This document shows positions 15,250 to 28,190 of a DNA stretch of 64,000 bases, in pieces. The notes under the pieces were generated by a model. The model was given only the letters and a program-made list of their open reading frames with translations, did no database searches and was not told the DNA's origin. Location: assembly GCA_034509755.1 (NCBI GenBank), contig CM067556.1:39292045-39356044 (forward strand). The letters run 5' to 3'. Position 1 is the first letter of the stretch, and each line of letters opens with the position of its first letter. Origin of the DNA: Anisodus tanguticus. Its lineage: Eukaryota > Streptophyta > Magnoliopsida > Solanales > Solanaceae. The position numbers were made by a program, and so were the translations under genes.

Positions 15250-15730
15250 AAATGATGTAATTTCAAATTCTAAAAATGATGTAATTTCAAATATTCACTC
15301 TAAGTGTCGAATAATATAAATTTGGAAAAGGTTTCATTGGTCGAGTGATGTAATTATAGCTGAAATGCTAGCAAGCGTCTGATGTATTCAAAAGTTATAT
15401 TATTTATTTAAAAGTCTCGATTGATGTAATTATGATGTAATTCCAACGGAAAGGCTGCAGGTGTTTACTCCAAGTGTCGTATGATGTAATTCCGGTAAAA
15501 AGGTGACGTCGTCATTCAAAAGTATGAGTGATGTAAGGTTGCGGTCTTCATTCAAAAGTCAAATTCAAAAGTCCGAGTGATGTAATTCCAAGGAAAGGTT
15601 GCGTCTTCACTCCCGAGTGTCAAAATAATTTAATTCAAGAAGAAAGATTGCGGTCTTCATTCAAAAGTCGAGTGATGTAATTCCGGCCAAAAGGCCGCAA
15701 ACTTCACTCCAAGTATCGAATGATGCCAAA
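15250..15730. repeat. Degraded satellite patch
   Basis: The HOR segment that is clean near 10,860-11,250 is shortened here, with fused half-monomers such as those around 15,260-15,300 and 15,360-15,400. Confidence 0.6.
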
Positions 15731-17139
15731 ATTTTCCCAAGTGTCTTTATTTAAAAGTTTGAGTGATGTAATTCCGACCAAAAGATTGTAGTCTTAACTC
15801 CAAGTGTCAGAATGATGTAATTCCGATCGAAAGGCTACAACTTCACTCAAAAGTCGAGTGATGTAATTCCTTTACTCCAAGTGTCGAATGATGTAATTTC
15901 GGCCAAAAGTTTATAGTCTTCATTCAAAAGTCGAGTGATGTAATTCTGGCGAAAAGGCTACAGTCTTCACTCCAAGTGTAAGAATGATGTAATTTCGGCC
16001 GAAAGACTGTAGTTTTCATTAAAATGTCTGAGTGATATAATTCCAGCTAAATGGCTGCAGTCTTCACTCCAAGGGTCAGAATGATGTAATTCCGGACGAA
16101 AGGTTTCAAACTTTATTTAAAATTCTGAGTGATCTAATTTCGGCCGAAAGACTGTAGTCTCACTCTAGCCGTTAGAATGATGTAATTTCAGCTAAATAGT
16201 TGTTGTCTTGATTCAAAAGTGTGAGTGATGTAATTCCGGCCGAAAAGCTGCAATATTCACTCTAAGTGTATAAATTTGGCTGAAATGCTACAGTCTTCAT
16301 TCATAGGTCAGTGCGATGTAATTCTAGCTGAATGTCTACAGTCTTCACTCCAAGCGTTAGAATGATGTAATTCCAGCTGAAAGGTTACATTATTTATTTA
16401 AAAGTGTGATTGATGTAATTCTGTATGAATGGATGCAGTCTTCATTCTAAAGTCTAAGGGATGTAATTCCGGACAAAAGGCTACAATTCTCACTCAAAGT
16501 GTCAGAATGATGTAATTCCGATCCAAAGGTTGCAGTCTTCATTCAAAATCCTAAGTGATGTAATTCCAACGGAAAGGTTGTAGTCTTCACTCCAAGTGTC
16601 AATATAATTTAATTCTAGCAGAAAGGTTGCAGACTTCTTTCAAAAGTCTGATTGATGTAATTCCTGGCAAAAGGATGCAAACTTCACTTCAAGTGTCAGA
16701 ATGATGTATTTCTGGCCGAAATTTTCCAATCTTCATTTAGAAGTTCGAGTGATTTAATTTCGATCAAAAGATTGCTGTCTTCACTCCAAGTGTCAGAATG
16801 ATATAATTCCGATCGAAAGGCTGCAGTCTTTACTAAAAAGTCTGAGTGATGTAATTCCGGCTGAAAGGTTGTAGTCTTTACTCCACGTATCAAAATGATG
16901 TAATTTTGGCCAAAAGTTTATAGTTTTCATTTATAAGTCTGAGTGATGTAATTCTGGCGAAAAGGCTACAGTCTTTACTCCAAGTGTCAGAATGATATAA
17001 TTACGCGAAAAGGTCGTAGTTTTCATTCAGAAGTCTGAGTGATATAATTTCGGCTAAACGGCTGCAGTCTTCACTCCAAGGGTCAGAATGATGTAATTCG
17101 GATGAAAGGTTGCATACTTTATTTAAAATTCTAAGTGAT

Positions 17140-17640
17140 CTAATTCCCAAAAGATTGTAGTCTCACTCTAGGTGTCGAATGATGTAATTTCAGCTAAAAG
17201 TTGTAGTCTTCATTCAAAAGTCTAGTGATGTAATTCCGGCCAAAATGAATGTCACTTAAGTGTCGAATAATATAAATTTGGCTGAAATGCTAATTCATTG
17301 GTCGAGTGATGTAATTATAGTTAAATTCAAAAGTCGCAAGCGTCGAATGATGTAATTCCGGCATAAAGGTTATATTATTTATTTAAAAGTCTGATTGATG
17401 TAATTATAGCGAATAGGTTGCGTGTTCACTCCAAGTGTTAGAATGATGTAATTCCAAGGTGACTGTCGTCATTCAAAAGTATGAGTGATGTCGCATCAAA
17501 ATGATGTAATGATGTAATTCCTTCACTCTAAGGCCGTAAGGTTGCGGTCTTCATTCAAAAGTCCGTGAGTGATGTAATTCCAACGGAAAGGTTGCGCCTT
17601 CACTCCCGGTGTCAAAATAATTTAATTCTAGAAGAAAGAT
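17140..17640. repeat. Degraded satellite patch
   Basis: Monomers are truncated and fused in the same HOR phase as the other patches. Clean monomers return near 17,650. Confidence 0.6.
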
Positions 17641-19279
17641 TGCGTCTTCATTCAAAAGTCTGAGTGATGTAATTCCGGCCAAAAGGCTGCAAACTTCACT
17701 CCAAGTATCAGAATGATGCCGAAATTTTCCAGTCTTTATTTAAAAGTTTGAGTGATGTAATTCCGACCAAAAGATTGTAGTCTTAATTCCAAGTGTCAGA
17801 ATGATGTAATTCCGATCGAAAGGCTACGACCTTCACTCAAAAGTCTGAGTGATGTAATTCTGGCTGAAAGGCTGTAGTCTTTACTCCAAGTGTCAGGATG
17901 ATGTAATTTCGGCCAAAAGTTTATAGTCTTCATTCAAAAGTCTGAGTGATTAATTCCGGCGAAAAAAGGCTACAGTCTTCACTCAAAGTGTAAGAATGTT
18001 GTAATTTCGGCCGAAAGACTGTAGTTTTCATTAAAATGTCTGAGTGATATACTTCCAGCTAAATGGTTGCAGTCTTCACTCCAAGGGTCAGAATGATGTA
18101 ATTCCGGACGAAAGGTTTCAAACTTTATTTAAAATTCTGAGTGATCTAATTTCGGCGGAAATACTGTAGTCTCACTCTAGCGATTAGAATGATGTAATTT
18201 CACCTAAATAGTTGTTGTCTTGATTCAAAAGTGTGAGTGATGTAATTCCGGCCGAAAAGCTGCAATATTCACTCTAAGTGTATAAATTTGGCTGAAATGC
18301 TACAGTCTTCATTCATAGGTCAGTGCGATGTAATTCTAGCTGAATGTCTACAGTCTTCACTCCAAAGCGTTAGAATGATTTAATTCCAGCTGAAAGGTTA
18401 CATTATTTATTTAAAAGTGTGATTGATGTAATTCTGTATGAATGGATGCAATCTTCATTCTAAAGTCTAAGGGATGTAATTCCGGACAAAAGGCTACAAT
18501 TTTCACTCAAAGTGTCAGAATGATGTAATTCCGATCCAAAGGTTGCAGTCTTCATTCAAAATTCCGAGTGATGTAATTCCAACGGAAAGGTTGTAGTCTT
18601 CACTCCAAGTGTCAATATAATTTAATTCTAGCAGAAAGGTTGCAGACTTCATTCAAAAGTCTGATTGATGTAATTCCGGCCGAAAGGCAAACTTCACTTC
18701 AAGTGTCAGAATGATGTATTTCCGGCCGAAATTTTCCAATCTTCATTTAGAAGTTCGAGTGATTTAATTTCGACCAAAAGATTGTTGTCTTCACTCCAAG
18801 TGTCAGAATGATATAATTCCGATCGAAAGGCTGCAGTCTTTACTAAAAAGTCTGAGTGATGTAATTCCGGCTGAAAAGAAGTAGTCTTTACTCCACGTAT
18901 CAAAATGATGTAATTTCGGCCAAAAGTTTATAGTTTTCATTCATAAGTCTGAGTGATGTAATTCTGGCGAAAAGGCTACAGTCTTTACTCCAAGTGTCAG
19001 AATGATATAATTACGGCGAAAGGCGTAGTTTTCATTCGAAGTCCGAGTGATATAATTTCGGCTAAACGGATGTAGTCTTCACTCCAAGGGTCAATGATGT
19101 AATTCTGGATGAAAGGTTGCAGACTTTATTTAAAATTCTGAGTGATCTAATTCCGACCGAAAGACTGTAGTCTCACTCTAGGTGTCAAAATGATGTAATT
19201 TCAGCTAAAAGGTTGTAGTCTTCATTCAAAAGTCTGAGATATGTAATTCCGGCCGAAAAGTTTGCAATTTCACTCTAAG

Positions 19280-19640
19280 TGTCGAATAATATAAATTTGT
19301 GCTATGTCTTAATTCATAGGTCGAACGATGTAATTATAGTTGAAATGTTACAATCTTCACTCCAAGCGTCGAATGATGTAATTCCGGCCGTAAGGTTACA
19401 TTATTTATTTAAAAGTCTGATTGATAATTATATTAGGCTGCGGTCGGTAATTCGCTGTCATTCAAAAGTCCGAGTGATGTAATTCGGCCAAAACACTATA
19501 GTCTTCATTCCAAGATGTAATTTCGGCCAAAAGGTGATGTTTTATTTTCTCCAAGTAGTCTTCAAAGTGTTAGAATGATGTAATTCCGCGCTTCACTCCC
19601 AAGTGTCAAATAATTTAATTCTAGAAAAGATTGCGAGTGC
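19280..19640. repeat. Degraded satellite patch
   Basis: Several monomers are missing or fused, for example 19,430-19,460 and 19,510-19,600. This is the last strongly degraded block of this phase; the next HOR (around 21.3-21.6 kb) is much cleaner. Confidence 0.6.
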
Positions 19641-21540
19641 TTCATTCAAAAGTCTGAGTGATGTAATTCCGGCCAAAAGGCTGCAAACTTCACTCCAAGT
19701 ATCAGAATGATGCCAAAATTTTCCAGTCTTCATTTAAAAGTTTGAGTGATGTAATTCCGACCAAAAGATTGTAGTCTTAATTCCAAGTGTCAGAATGATG
19801 TAATTCCGATCGAAAGGCTACAACCTTCACTCAAAAGTCTGAGTGATGTAATTCTGGACGAAAGGCTGTAGTCTTTACTCCAAGTGTCAGGATGATGTAA
19901 TTTCGGCCAAAAGTTTATAGTCTTCATTCAAAAGTCGAGTGATGTAATTTCGGGAAAAAAGGCTACGATCTTCACTCCAAGTGTAAGAATGATGTAATTC
20001 GGCCGAAAGATTGTAGTTTTCATTAAAATGTCCGAGTGATATAATTCTATCTAAATGGTTGCGTCTTCACTCCAAGGTTCGAATGATGTAATTCCGGACG
20101 AAAGGTTTCTAACTTTATTTAAAATTCTGAGTGATCTAATTTCGGCGGAAATACTGTAGTCTCACTCTAGCTATTAGAATGATGTAATTTCACCTAAATA
20201 GTTGTTGTCTTGATTCAAAAGTGTGAGTTATGTAATTTCAGCCGAAAAGCTGCAATATTCACTCTAAGTGTATAAATTTGGCTGAAATGCTACAGTCTTC
20301 ATTCATAGGTCAGTGCGATGTAATTCTAGCTGAATGTCTACAGTCTTCACTCCAAGCGTTAGAATGATTTAATTCCGGCTGAAAGGTTACATTATTTATT
20401 TAAAAGTGTGATTGATGTAATTCTACATGAATGGATGCAATCTTCATTCTAAAGTCTAAGGGATGTAATTCCGGACAAAAGGCTACAGTTTTCACTCAAA
20501 GTGTCAGAATGATGTAATTCCGATCCAAAGGTTGCAGTCTTCATTCAAAATTCCGAGTGATGTAATTCCAACGGAAAGGTTGCAGTCTTCACTCCAAGTG
20601 TCAATATAATTTAATTCTAGCGAAAGGTTGCTGCAACTTCATTCAAAAGTCGATGATGTAATCATGGAGAAAGGCGCAAACTTCACTTCAAGTGTCGAAT
20701 GATGTATTTCGAAAATTTTTTACAATCTTCATTTAAAAGTTCGAGTGATTTAATTTCGACCAAAAGATTTCGCGTCTTCACTCCAAGTGTCGAATGATAT
20801 AATTAGATCGAAAGGTCTGCAGTCTTTACTAAAAGTCGAGTGATGTAATTCGGCTTGAAAGGTCGTAGTCTTTACTCCACGTATCAAAATGATGTAATTT
20901 TGGGCCAAAAGTTTATAGTTTTCATTCATAAGTCTGAGTGATGTAATTCTGGCGAAAAGGCTACAGTCTTTACTCCAAGTGTCAGAATGATATAATTTCG
21001 GCAGAAAGGCTGTAGTTTTCATTCAGAAGTCTGAGTGATATAATTTCGGCTAAACGTTGCAGTCTTCACTCCAAGGGTCAGAATGATGTAATTCTGGATG
21101 AAAGGTTGCAGACTTTATTTAAAATTCTGAGTGATCTAATTCCGGCCGAAAGACTGTAGTCTCACTCTAGGCGTCAGAATGATGTAATTTCAGCTAAATA
21201 GTTGTAGTCTTCATTCAAAAGTCCGAGTGATTTAATTCCGGCCAAAAAGCTGCAAATTTCACTATAAGTGTCGAATAATATTAATTTGGGTGAAATGCTT
21301 AGCAAGCGTCTTCATTCATAGGTCGAATGATGTAATTCTAGTTGAAATGCTACAATCTTCACTCCAAGCGTTAGAATGATGTAATTTCGTCCGAATGTTT
21401 ACATTATTTATTTAAAAGTCTCGATTGATTTAATTCTCGCCGTAAGGTTGCGTTAGTTCATTCATCAAAAGTCCGAGTGATGTAATTCCAACGGAAAGGC
21501 TACGTGTCGAATGATGTAATTTTACTCCAAGTGTCAGTAT

Positions 21541-21637
21541 GATGTAATTCCGGCCGTAAGGTTGCAGTCTTCATTCAAAAGTCCGAGTGATGTAATTCCA
21601 ACGGAAAGGTTGCAGTCTTCACTCCAAGTGTCAAAAT
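21541..21637. repeat. Representative ~97 bp satellite dimer
   Basis: This is a clean example of the basic unit. Bases 21,541-21,588 are a 48 bp monomer of the ATTCAAAAGTCCGAGT tail class. Bases 21,589-21,637 are a 49 bp monomer of the ACTCCAAGTGTCAAAAT tail class. Both begin GATGTAATTCC and contain a GGTTGCAGTCTTC core. Because 97 is not a multiple of three, a reading frame is not preserved from dimer to dimer, which argues against the array being coding. Confidence 0.9.
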
Positions 21638-24600
21638 AATTTAATTCTAGCAGAAAGATTGCAGTCTTCATTCAAAAGTCTGAGTGATGTAATTCCGGCC
21701 AAAAGGCTGCAAACTTCACTCCAAGTGTCGAATGATGCCAAAATTTTTTTCCAGGTCTTTATTTAAAAGTTTGAGTGATGTAATTCCGACCAAAAGATTG
21801 TAGTCTTAATTCCAAGTGTCAGAATGATGTAATTCCGATCGAAAGGCTACAATCTTCACTCAAAAGTCTGAGTGATGTAATTCTGGCTGAAAGGCTGTAG
21901 TCTTTACTCCAAGTGTCAGGATGATGTAATTTCGGCCAAAAGTTTATAGTCTTCATTCAAAAGTCTGAGTGATTAATTCCGGCGAAAAGGCTACAATCTT
22001 CACTCCAAGTGTAAGAATGATGTAATTTCGGCCGAAAGATTGTAGTTTTCATTAAAATGTCTGAGTGATATAATTCTATCTAAATGGTTGTAGTCTTCAC
22101 TCCAAGGTCAGAATGATGTAATTCCGGACGAAAGGTTTCAAACTTTATTTAAAATTCTGAGTGATCTAATTTCGGCGGAAATACTGTAGTCTCACTCTAG
22201 CTTTAGAATGATGTAATTTCACCTAAATAGTTGTTGTCTTGATTCAAAAGTGTGAGTGATGTAATTCCGGCCGAAAAGCTGCAATATTCACTCTAAGTGT
22301 ATAAATTTGGCTGAAATGCTACAGTCTTCATTCATAGGTCAGAGCGATGTAATTCTAGCTGAATGGCTACAGTCTTCACTCGAAGCGTTAGAATGATGTA
22401 ATTCTAGGCTGAAAGGTTACATTATTTATTTAAAAGTATGATTGATGTAATTCTCGTATGAAAGGATGCAGTCTTCATTCTAAAGTCTAAGGATGTAATT
22501 CCCGGCGAAAGGCTACAAACTTCACTCAAAGTGTCGAATGATGTAATTCCGATCCAAAGGTTGCGCTTTTCCAACGGAAAGTATTCATTTAAAAGTTCCA
22601 AAGTGAGTGATGTAATTTCAACCAAAAGATTTCGGTCTTCACTCCAAGTGTCGAATGATTTAATTCGATCGAAAAGGTTGCAGTCTTCACTCAAAAGTCC
22701 GAGTGATGTAAATTCGAGTGATGTAATTCGAAAAGGCTGTAGTCTTTACTCCACGTATCAAAATGATGTAATTTCGGCCAAAAGTTTATAGTTTTCATTC
22801 ATAAGTCTCGAGTGATGTAATTTCGGCAAAAAGTCTACGGTCTTTACTCCAAGTGTCGAATGATATAATTACGGCGAAAGGTCATAGTTTTCATTCGAAG
22901 TCCGAGTGATATAATTTCGGCTAAAGGTCCGCAGTCTTCACTCCAAGGGTCGAATGATGTAATTCGGATGAAAGGTTGCATACTTTATTTAAAATTCGAG
23001 TGATTTAATTCCGGCCGAAAAGGCTAGTCTCACTCTAGGTGTCGAATGATGTAATTTCAGCTAAATAGTTGTAGTCTTCATTCAAAAGTCGAGTGATTTA
23101 ATTCCGGCCAAAAAGTTGCAAATTTCACTATAAGTGTCGAATAATATTAATTTGGCTGAAATGCTACGCAGTCTTCATTCATAGGTCGAATGATGTAATT
23201 CTAGTTGAAATGCTACAATCTTCACCAAGCGTTAGAATGATGTAATTTCGTCTGAATGTTTACATTATTTATTTAAAAGTCTGATTGATTTAATTCTCGC
23301 CGTAAGGTTGCAGTGTTCATTCAAAAGTCCGAGTGATGTAATTCCAACGGAAAGGCTACAGTCTTTACTCCAAGTGTCAGTATGATGTAATTCCGGCCGT
23401 AAGGATGCAGTCTTCATTCAAAAGTCCGAGTGATGTAATTCCAACGGAAAGGTTGCGCTCTTCAATCCAAGTGTCAAAATAATTTAATTCTAGCGGAAAG
23501 ATTGCAGTCTTTATTCAAAAGTCTGAGTGATGTAATTCCGGCCAAAAGGCTGCAAACTTCACTTCAAGTGTCAGAATGATGCCAAAATTTTCCAGTCTTC
23601 ATTTAAAAGTTTGAGTGATGTAATTCCGACCAAAAGATTGTAGTCTTAATTCCAAGTGTCAGAATGATGTAATTCCGATCGAAAGGCTACAGCCTTCACT
23701 CAAAAGTCTGGGTGATGTATTTCTAGCTGAAAGGCTGTAGTATTTACTCTAAGTGTCAGAATGATGTAATTTCGGCCAAAAGTTTATAGTCTTCATTCAA
23801 AAGTCTGAGTGATGTAATTCTGGGAAAAAGCTACAATCTTCACTCCAAGTGTAAGAATGATGTATTTCTGGCCGAAAGATTCTAGTTTTCATTAAAATGT
23901 CTGAGTGATATAATTCTGTCTAAATGGATGTAGTCTTCACTCCAAGGTTCAGAATGATGTAATTCCGGACGAAAGGTTTCAAACTTTATTTAAAATTCTG
24001 AGTGATCTAATTTCGGCCGAAAGACTGTAGTCTCACTCTATGCGTTAGAATGATGTAATTTTAGCTAAATGGTTGTTGTCTTCATTCAAAAGTGTGAGTG
24101 ATGTAATTCCGGCCGAAAAGCTGCAATATTCACTCTAAGTGTATAAATTTGGCTGAAATGCTACAGTCTTCATTCATAGGTCAGAGCGATGTAATTCTAG
24201 CTGAATGGCTACAGTCTTCACTCGAAGCGTTAGAATGATGTAATTCCGGCTGAAAGGTTACATTATTTATTTAAAAGTATTGATGATTGATGTAATTCTA
24301 AAGTCTAAGGGATGTATGAAAAAGGCTACAGTTCTTCATTCAAAAAAGTCGATCTTCATTCATTGATGTAATTCCAACGGAAAGGTTGGCTTCAAGTGTC
24401 AATATAATTTAATTCGCAAAAGGTTCACAAAAGTCCAAGTATCGAATGATGTATTTCCGGCAGAAATTTTCCAATCTTCATTTAGAAGTTCGAGTGATTT
24501 AATTTCGACCAAAAGATTGTCGTCTTCACTCCAAGTGTCGAATGATATAATTATGATCGAAAGGTCTGCATTTTTACTAAAAGTCTCGAGTGATGTAATT

Positions 24601-26179
24601 CGGCTAAATGGCTTGTAGTCTTTACTCCACGTATCAAAATGATGTAATTTCGGCCAAAAGTTTATAGTTTTCATTCATAAGTCTAAGTGATGTAATTCTG
24701 GCAAAAGGCTACAGTCTTTACTCCAAGTGTCGAAATGATATAATTACGGCGAAAAGGTCGTAGTTTTCATTCGAAGTCCGAGTGATATAATTTCGGCTAA
24801 TCGACCGCGCTTTCACTCCAAGGGTCGAATGATGTAATTCTCGGATGAAAGGTTGCGACTTTATTTAAAATTCTCGAGTGATTTAATTCGGCCGAAAGGC
24901 GTAGTCTCACTCTAGGCGTCGAATGATGTAATTTCAAAATAGTTGTAGTCTTCATTCAAAAGTCTGATTTAATTCCGGCCGAAAAAGTCTCAAATTTCAC
25001 TATAAGTGTCGAATAATATTAATTTGGCTGAAATGCTACGCCTTCATTCATAGGTCGAATGATGTAATTCTAGTTGAAATGCTACAATCTTCAATCCAAG
25101 CGTTAGAATGATGTAATTTCGTCTGAATGTTTACATTATTTATTTAAAAGTCTGATTGATTTAATTCTCGCCGTAAGGTTGCAGTGTTCATTCAAAAGTC
25201 CGAGTGATGTAATTCCAACGGAAAGGCTACGCCTTTACTCCAAGTGTCGATGATGTAATTCCGGCCGTAAGGATGCGGTCTTCATTCAAAAGTCCGAGTG
25301 ATGTAATTCTAACGGAAAGGTTGCGCTTCAATCCAACTGACAAAATAATTTAATTCTAGCGGAAAGATTGCAGTCTTTATTCAAAAGTCTGAGTGATGTA
25401 ATTCCGGCCAAAAGGCTGCAAACTTCACTTCAAGTGTCAGAATGATGCCAAAATTTTCCAGTCTTCATTTAAAAGTTTGAGTAATGTAATTCCGACCAAA
25501 AGATTGTAGTCTTAATTCAAAGTGTCAGAATGTTGTAATTCCGATCGAAAGGCTGCAGTCTTCACTCAAAAGTCTGGGTGATGTATTTCTAGCTGAAAGG
25601 CTGTAGTATTTACTCTAAGTGTCAGAATGATGTAATTTCGGCCAAAAGTTTATAGTCTTCATTCAAAAGTCTGAGTGATGTAATTCTGGGAAAAAAGCTA
25701 CAGTCTTCACTCCAAGTGTAAGAATGATGTATTTCTGGTCGAAAGATTGTAGTTTTCATTAAAATGTCTGAGTGATAGAATTCTATCTAAATGGTTGTAG
25801 TCTTCAATCCAAGGTTCGAATGATGTAATTCCGACGAAAGGTTTCAAACTTTATTTAAAATTCGAGTGATCTAATTTCGGCCGAAAGACCGTAGTCTCAC
25901 TCTAGCGTTAGAATGATGTAATTTCAGCTAAATGGTTGTTGTCTTCATTCAAAAGTGTGAGTGATGTAATTCCGGCCGAAAAGCTGCAATATTCACTCTA
26001 AGTGTATAAATTTGGCTGAAATGCTACGCTCTTCATTCATAGGTCGAGATGATGTAATTCTAGCCGAATGGCTACAGTCTTCACTCGAAGCGTTAGAATG
26101 ATGTAATTCCGGCTGAAAGGTTACATTATTTATTTAAAAGTATGATTGATGTAATTCTGTATGAAAGGTCGCAGCTTCA

Positions 26180-26350
26180 TTCTAAAGTCATTCAAAAGTC
26201 TATTGATGTAATTCCGATCCAAAGGCGAAAAATTCCGTGTGATGTAATTCAAAAGGTTGTAGTCTTCACACCAAGTATCGAATGATGTATTTCCAAAAGT
26301 CGATAGATGTAAGAAATTTTCCGAATGATGTATTTCGGCAATTCATTTAA
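26180..26350. repeat. Degraded remnant at the deletion-prone site of the HOR
   Basis: Here the HOR still holds scraps of the four monomers that are absent from later copies (a TTCTAAAGT motif near 26,180 and a GATCCAAAGG motif near 26,217). The unit that contains it is 1,885 bp, longer than the ~1,815 bp standard. Confidence 0.6.
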
Positions 26351-28039
26351 AAGTTCGAGTGATTTAATTTCGACCAAAAGATTTCAGTCTTCACTCCAAG
26401 TGTCAGAATGATATAATTATGATCGAAAGGCTGCAGTCTTTACTAAATAGTCTGAGTGATGTAAATTCGGCTGAATGGCTGTAGTCTTTACTCCACGTAT
26501 CAAAATGATGTAATTTCGGCCAAAAGTTTATAGTTTTCATTCATAAGTCTGAGTGATGTAATTCTGGCAAAACGTCTACAGTCTTTACTCCAAGTGTCAG
26601 AATGATATAATTACGGCAGAAAGGCTGTAGTTTTCATTCAGAAGTCTGAGTGATATAATTTCGGCTAATCGACTGCAGTCTTCACTCCAAGGGTCAGAAT
26701 GATGTAATTCTGGATGAAAGGTTGCAGACTTTATTTAAAATTCTGAGTGATTTAATTCCGGCCGAAAGGCTGTAGTCTCACTCTAGGCGTCAGAATGATG
26801 TAATTTCAGCTAAATAGTTGTAGTCTTCATTCAAAAGTCTCGAGTGATTTAATTCCGGCCAAAAAGCTGCAAATTTCACTATAAGTGTCAGAATAATATT
26901 AATTTGGCTGAAATGCTACAGTCTTCATTCATAGGTCAGAATGATGTAATTCTAGTTGAAATGCTACAATCTTCAATCCAAGCGTTAGAATGATGTAATT
27001 TCGTCTGAATGTTTACATTATTTATTTAAAAGTCTGATTGATTTAATTCTCGCCGTAAGGTTGCAGTGTTCATTCAAAAGTCCGAGTGATGTAATTCCAA
27101 CGGAAAGGCTACAGTCTTTACTCCAAGTGTCAGTATGATGTAATTCCGGCCGTAAGGATGCAGTCTTCATTCAAAAGTCCGAGTGATGTAATTCTAACGG
27201 AAAGGTTGCGCTTCAATCCAACCGACAAAATAATTTAATTCTAGCGGAAAGATTGCGGTCTTTATTCAAAAGTCGAGTGATGTAATTCCGGCCAAAAGGC
27301 CGCAAACTTCACTTCAAGTGTCAGAATGATGCCAAAATTTTCCAGTCTTCATTTAAAAGTTTGAGTAATGTAATTCCGACCAAAAGATTGTAGTCTTAAT
27401 TCAAAGTGTCAGAATGTTGTAATTCCGATCGAAAGGCTGCAGTCTTCACTCAAAAGTCTGGGTGATGTATTTCTAGCTGAAAGGCTGTAGTATTTACTCT
27501 AAGTGTCAGAATGATGTAATTTCGGCCAAAAGTTTATAGTCTTCATTCAAAAGTCTGAGTGATGTAATTCTGGGAAAAAAGCTACAGTCTTCACTCCAAG
27601 TGTAAGAATGATGTATTTCTGGTCGAAAGATTGTAGTTTTCATTAAAATGTCTGAGTGATAGAATTCTATCTAAATGGTTGTAGTCTTCAATCCAAGGTT
27701 CAGAATGATGTAATTCCGGACGAAAGGTTTCAAACTTTATTTAAAATTCTGAGTGATCTAATTTCGGCCGAAAGACTGTAGTCTCACTCTATGCGTTAGA
27801 ATGATGTAATTTTAGCTAAATGGTTGTTGTCTTCATTCAAAAGTGTGAGTGATGTAATCCGGCCGAAAAGCTGCAATATTCACTCTAAGTGTATAAATTT
27901 GGCTGAAATGCTACAGTCTTCATTCATAGGTCAGAGCGATGTAATTCTAGCTGAATGGCTACAGTCTTCACTCGAAGCGTTAGAATGATGTAATTCCGGC
28001 TGAAAGGTTACATTATTTATTTAAAAGTATGATTGATGT

Positions 28040-28190
28040 AATTAAGGGATATTCCGGAAAGGCTACGCACTCAAAGTGTCTTCATTCAAAAGTCTTCGAT
28101 TGATGTAATTCCAACGCGGTTGTAAAGGTCGCAAACTTCACACCAAGTATCGAATGATGTATTTCGGCGAATGAAATTTTCCAATATTCA
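28040..28190. repeat. Degraded remnant at the deletion-prone site of the HOR
   Basis: A short scrambled segment containing AAGGGATATTCC and ACTCAAAGTGTC occupies the position of the lost monomers. The enclosing unit is 1,846 bp, between the long and standard forms. Confidence 0.55.

Larger units (their letters stand above)
1..25340. repeat. Left satellite domain: long, diverged higher-order repeats (1.9-2.3 kb)
   Basis: A diagnostic monomer with a TAATTTAATTCTAG segment recurs near 1,624, 3,935, 6,101, 8,123, 10,295, 12,529, 14,673, 16,605, 18,618, 20,607 and 24,405 (one copy near 22.5 kb is lost). The spacings are about 2,311, 2,166, 2,022, 2,172, 2,234, 2,144, 1,932, 2,013 and 1,989 bp. 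A second, related marker followed by GAAAGATTGC appears in the same HOR from about 5.0 kb onward. Copies differ from each other by indels and degraded patches much more than in the right domain. Spacings were counted by hand and are accurate to a few bases. Confidence 0.85.
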
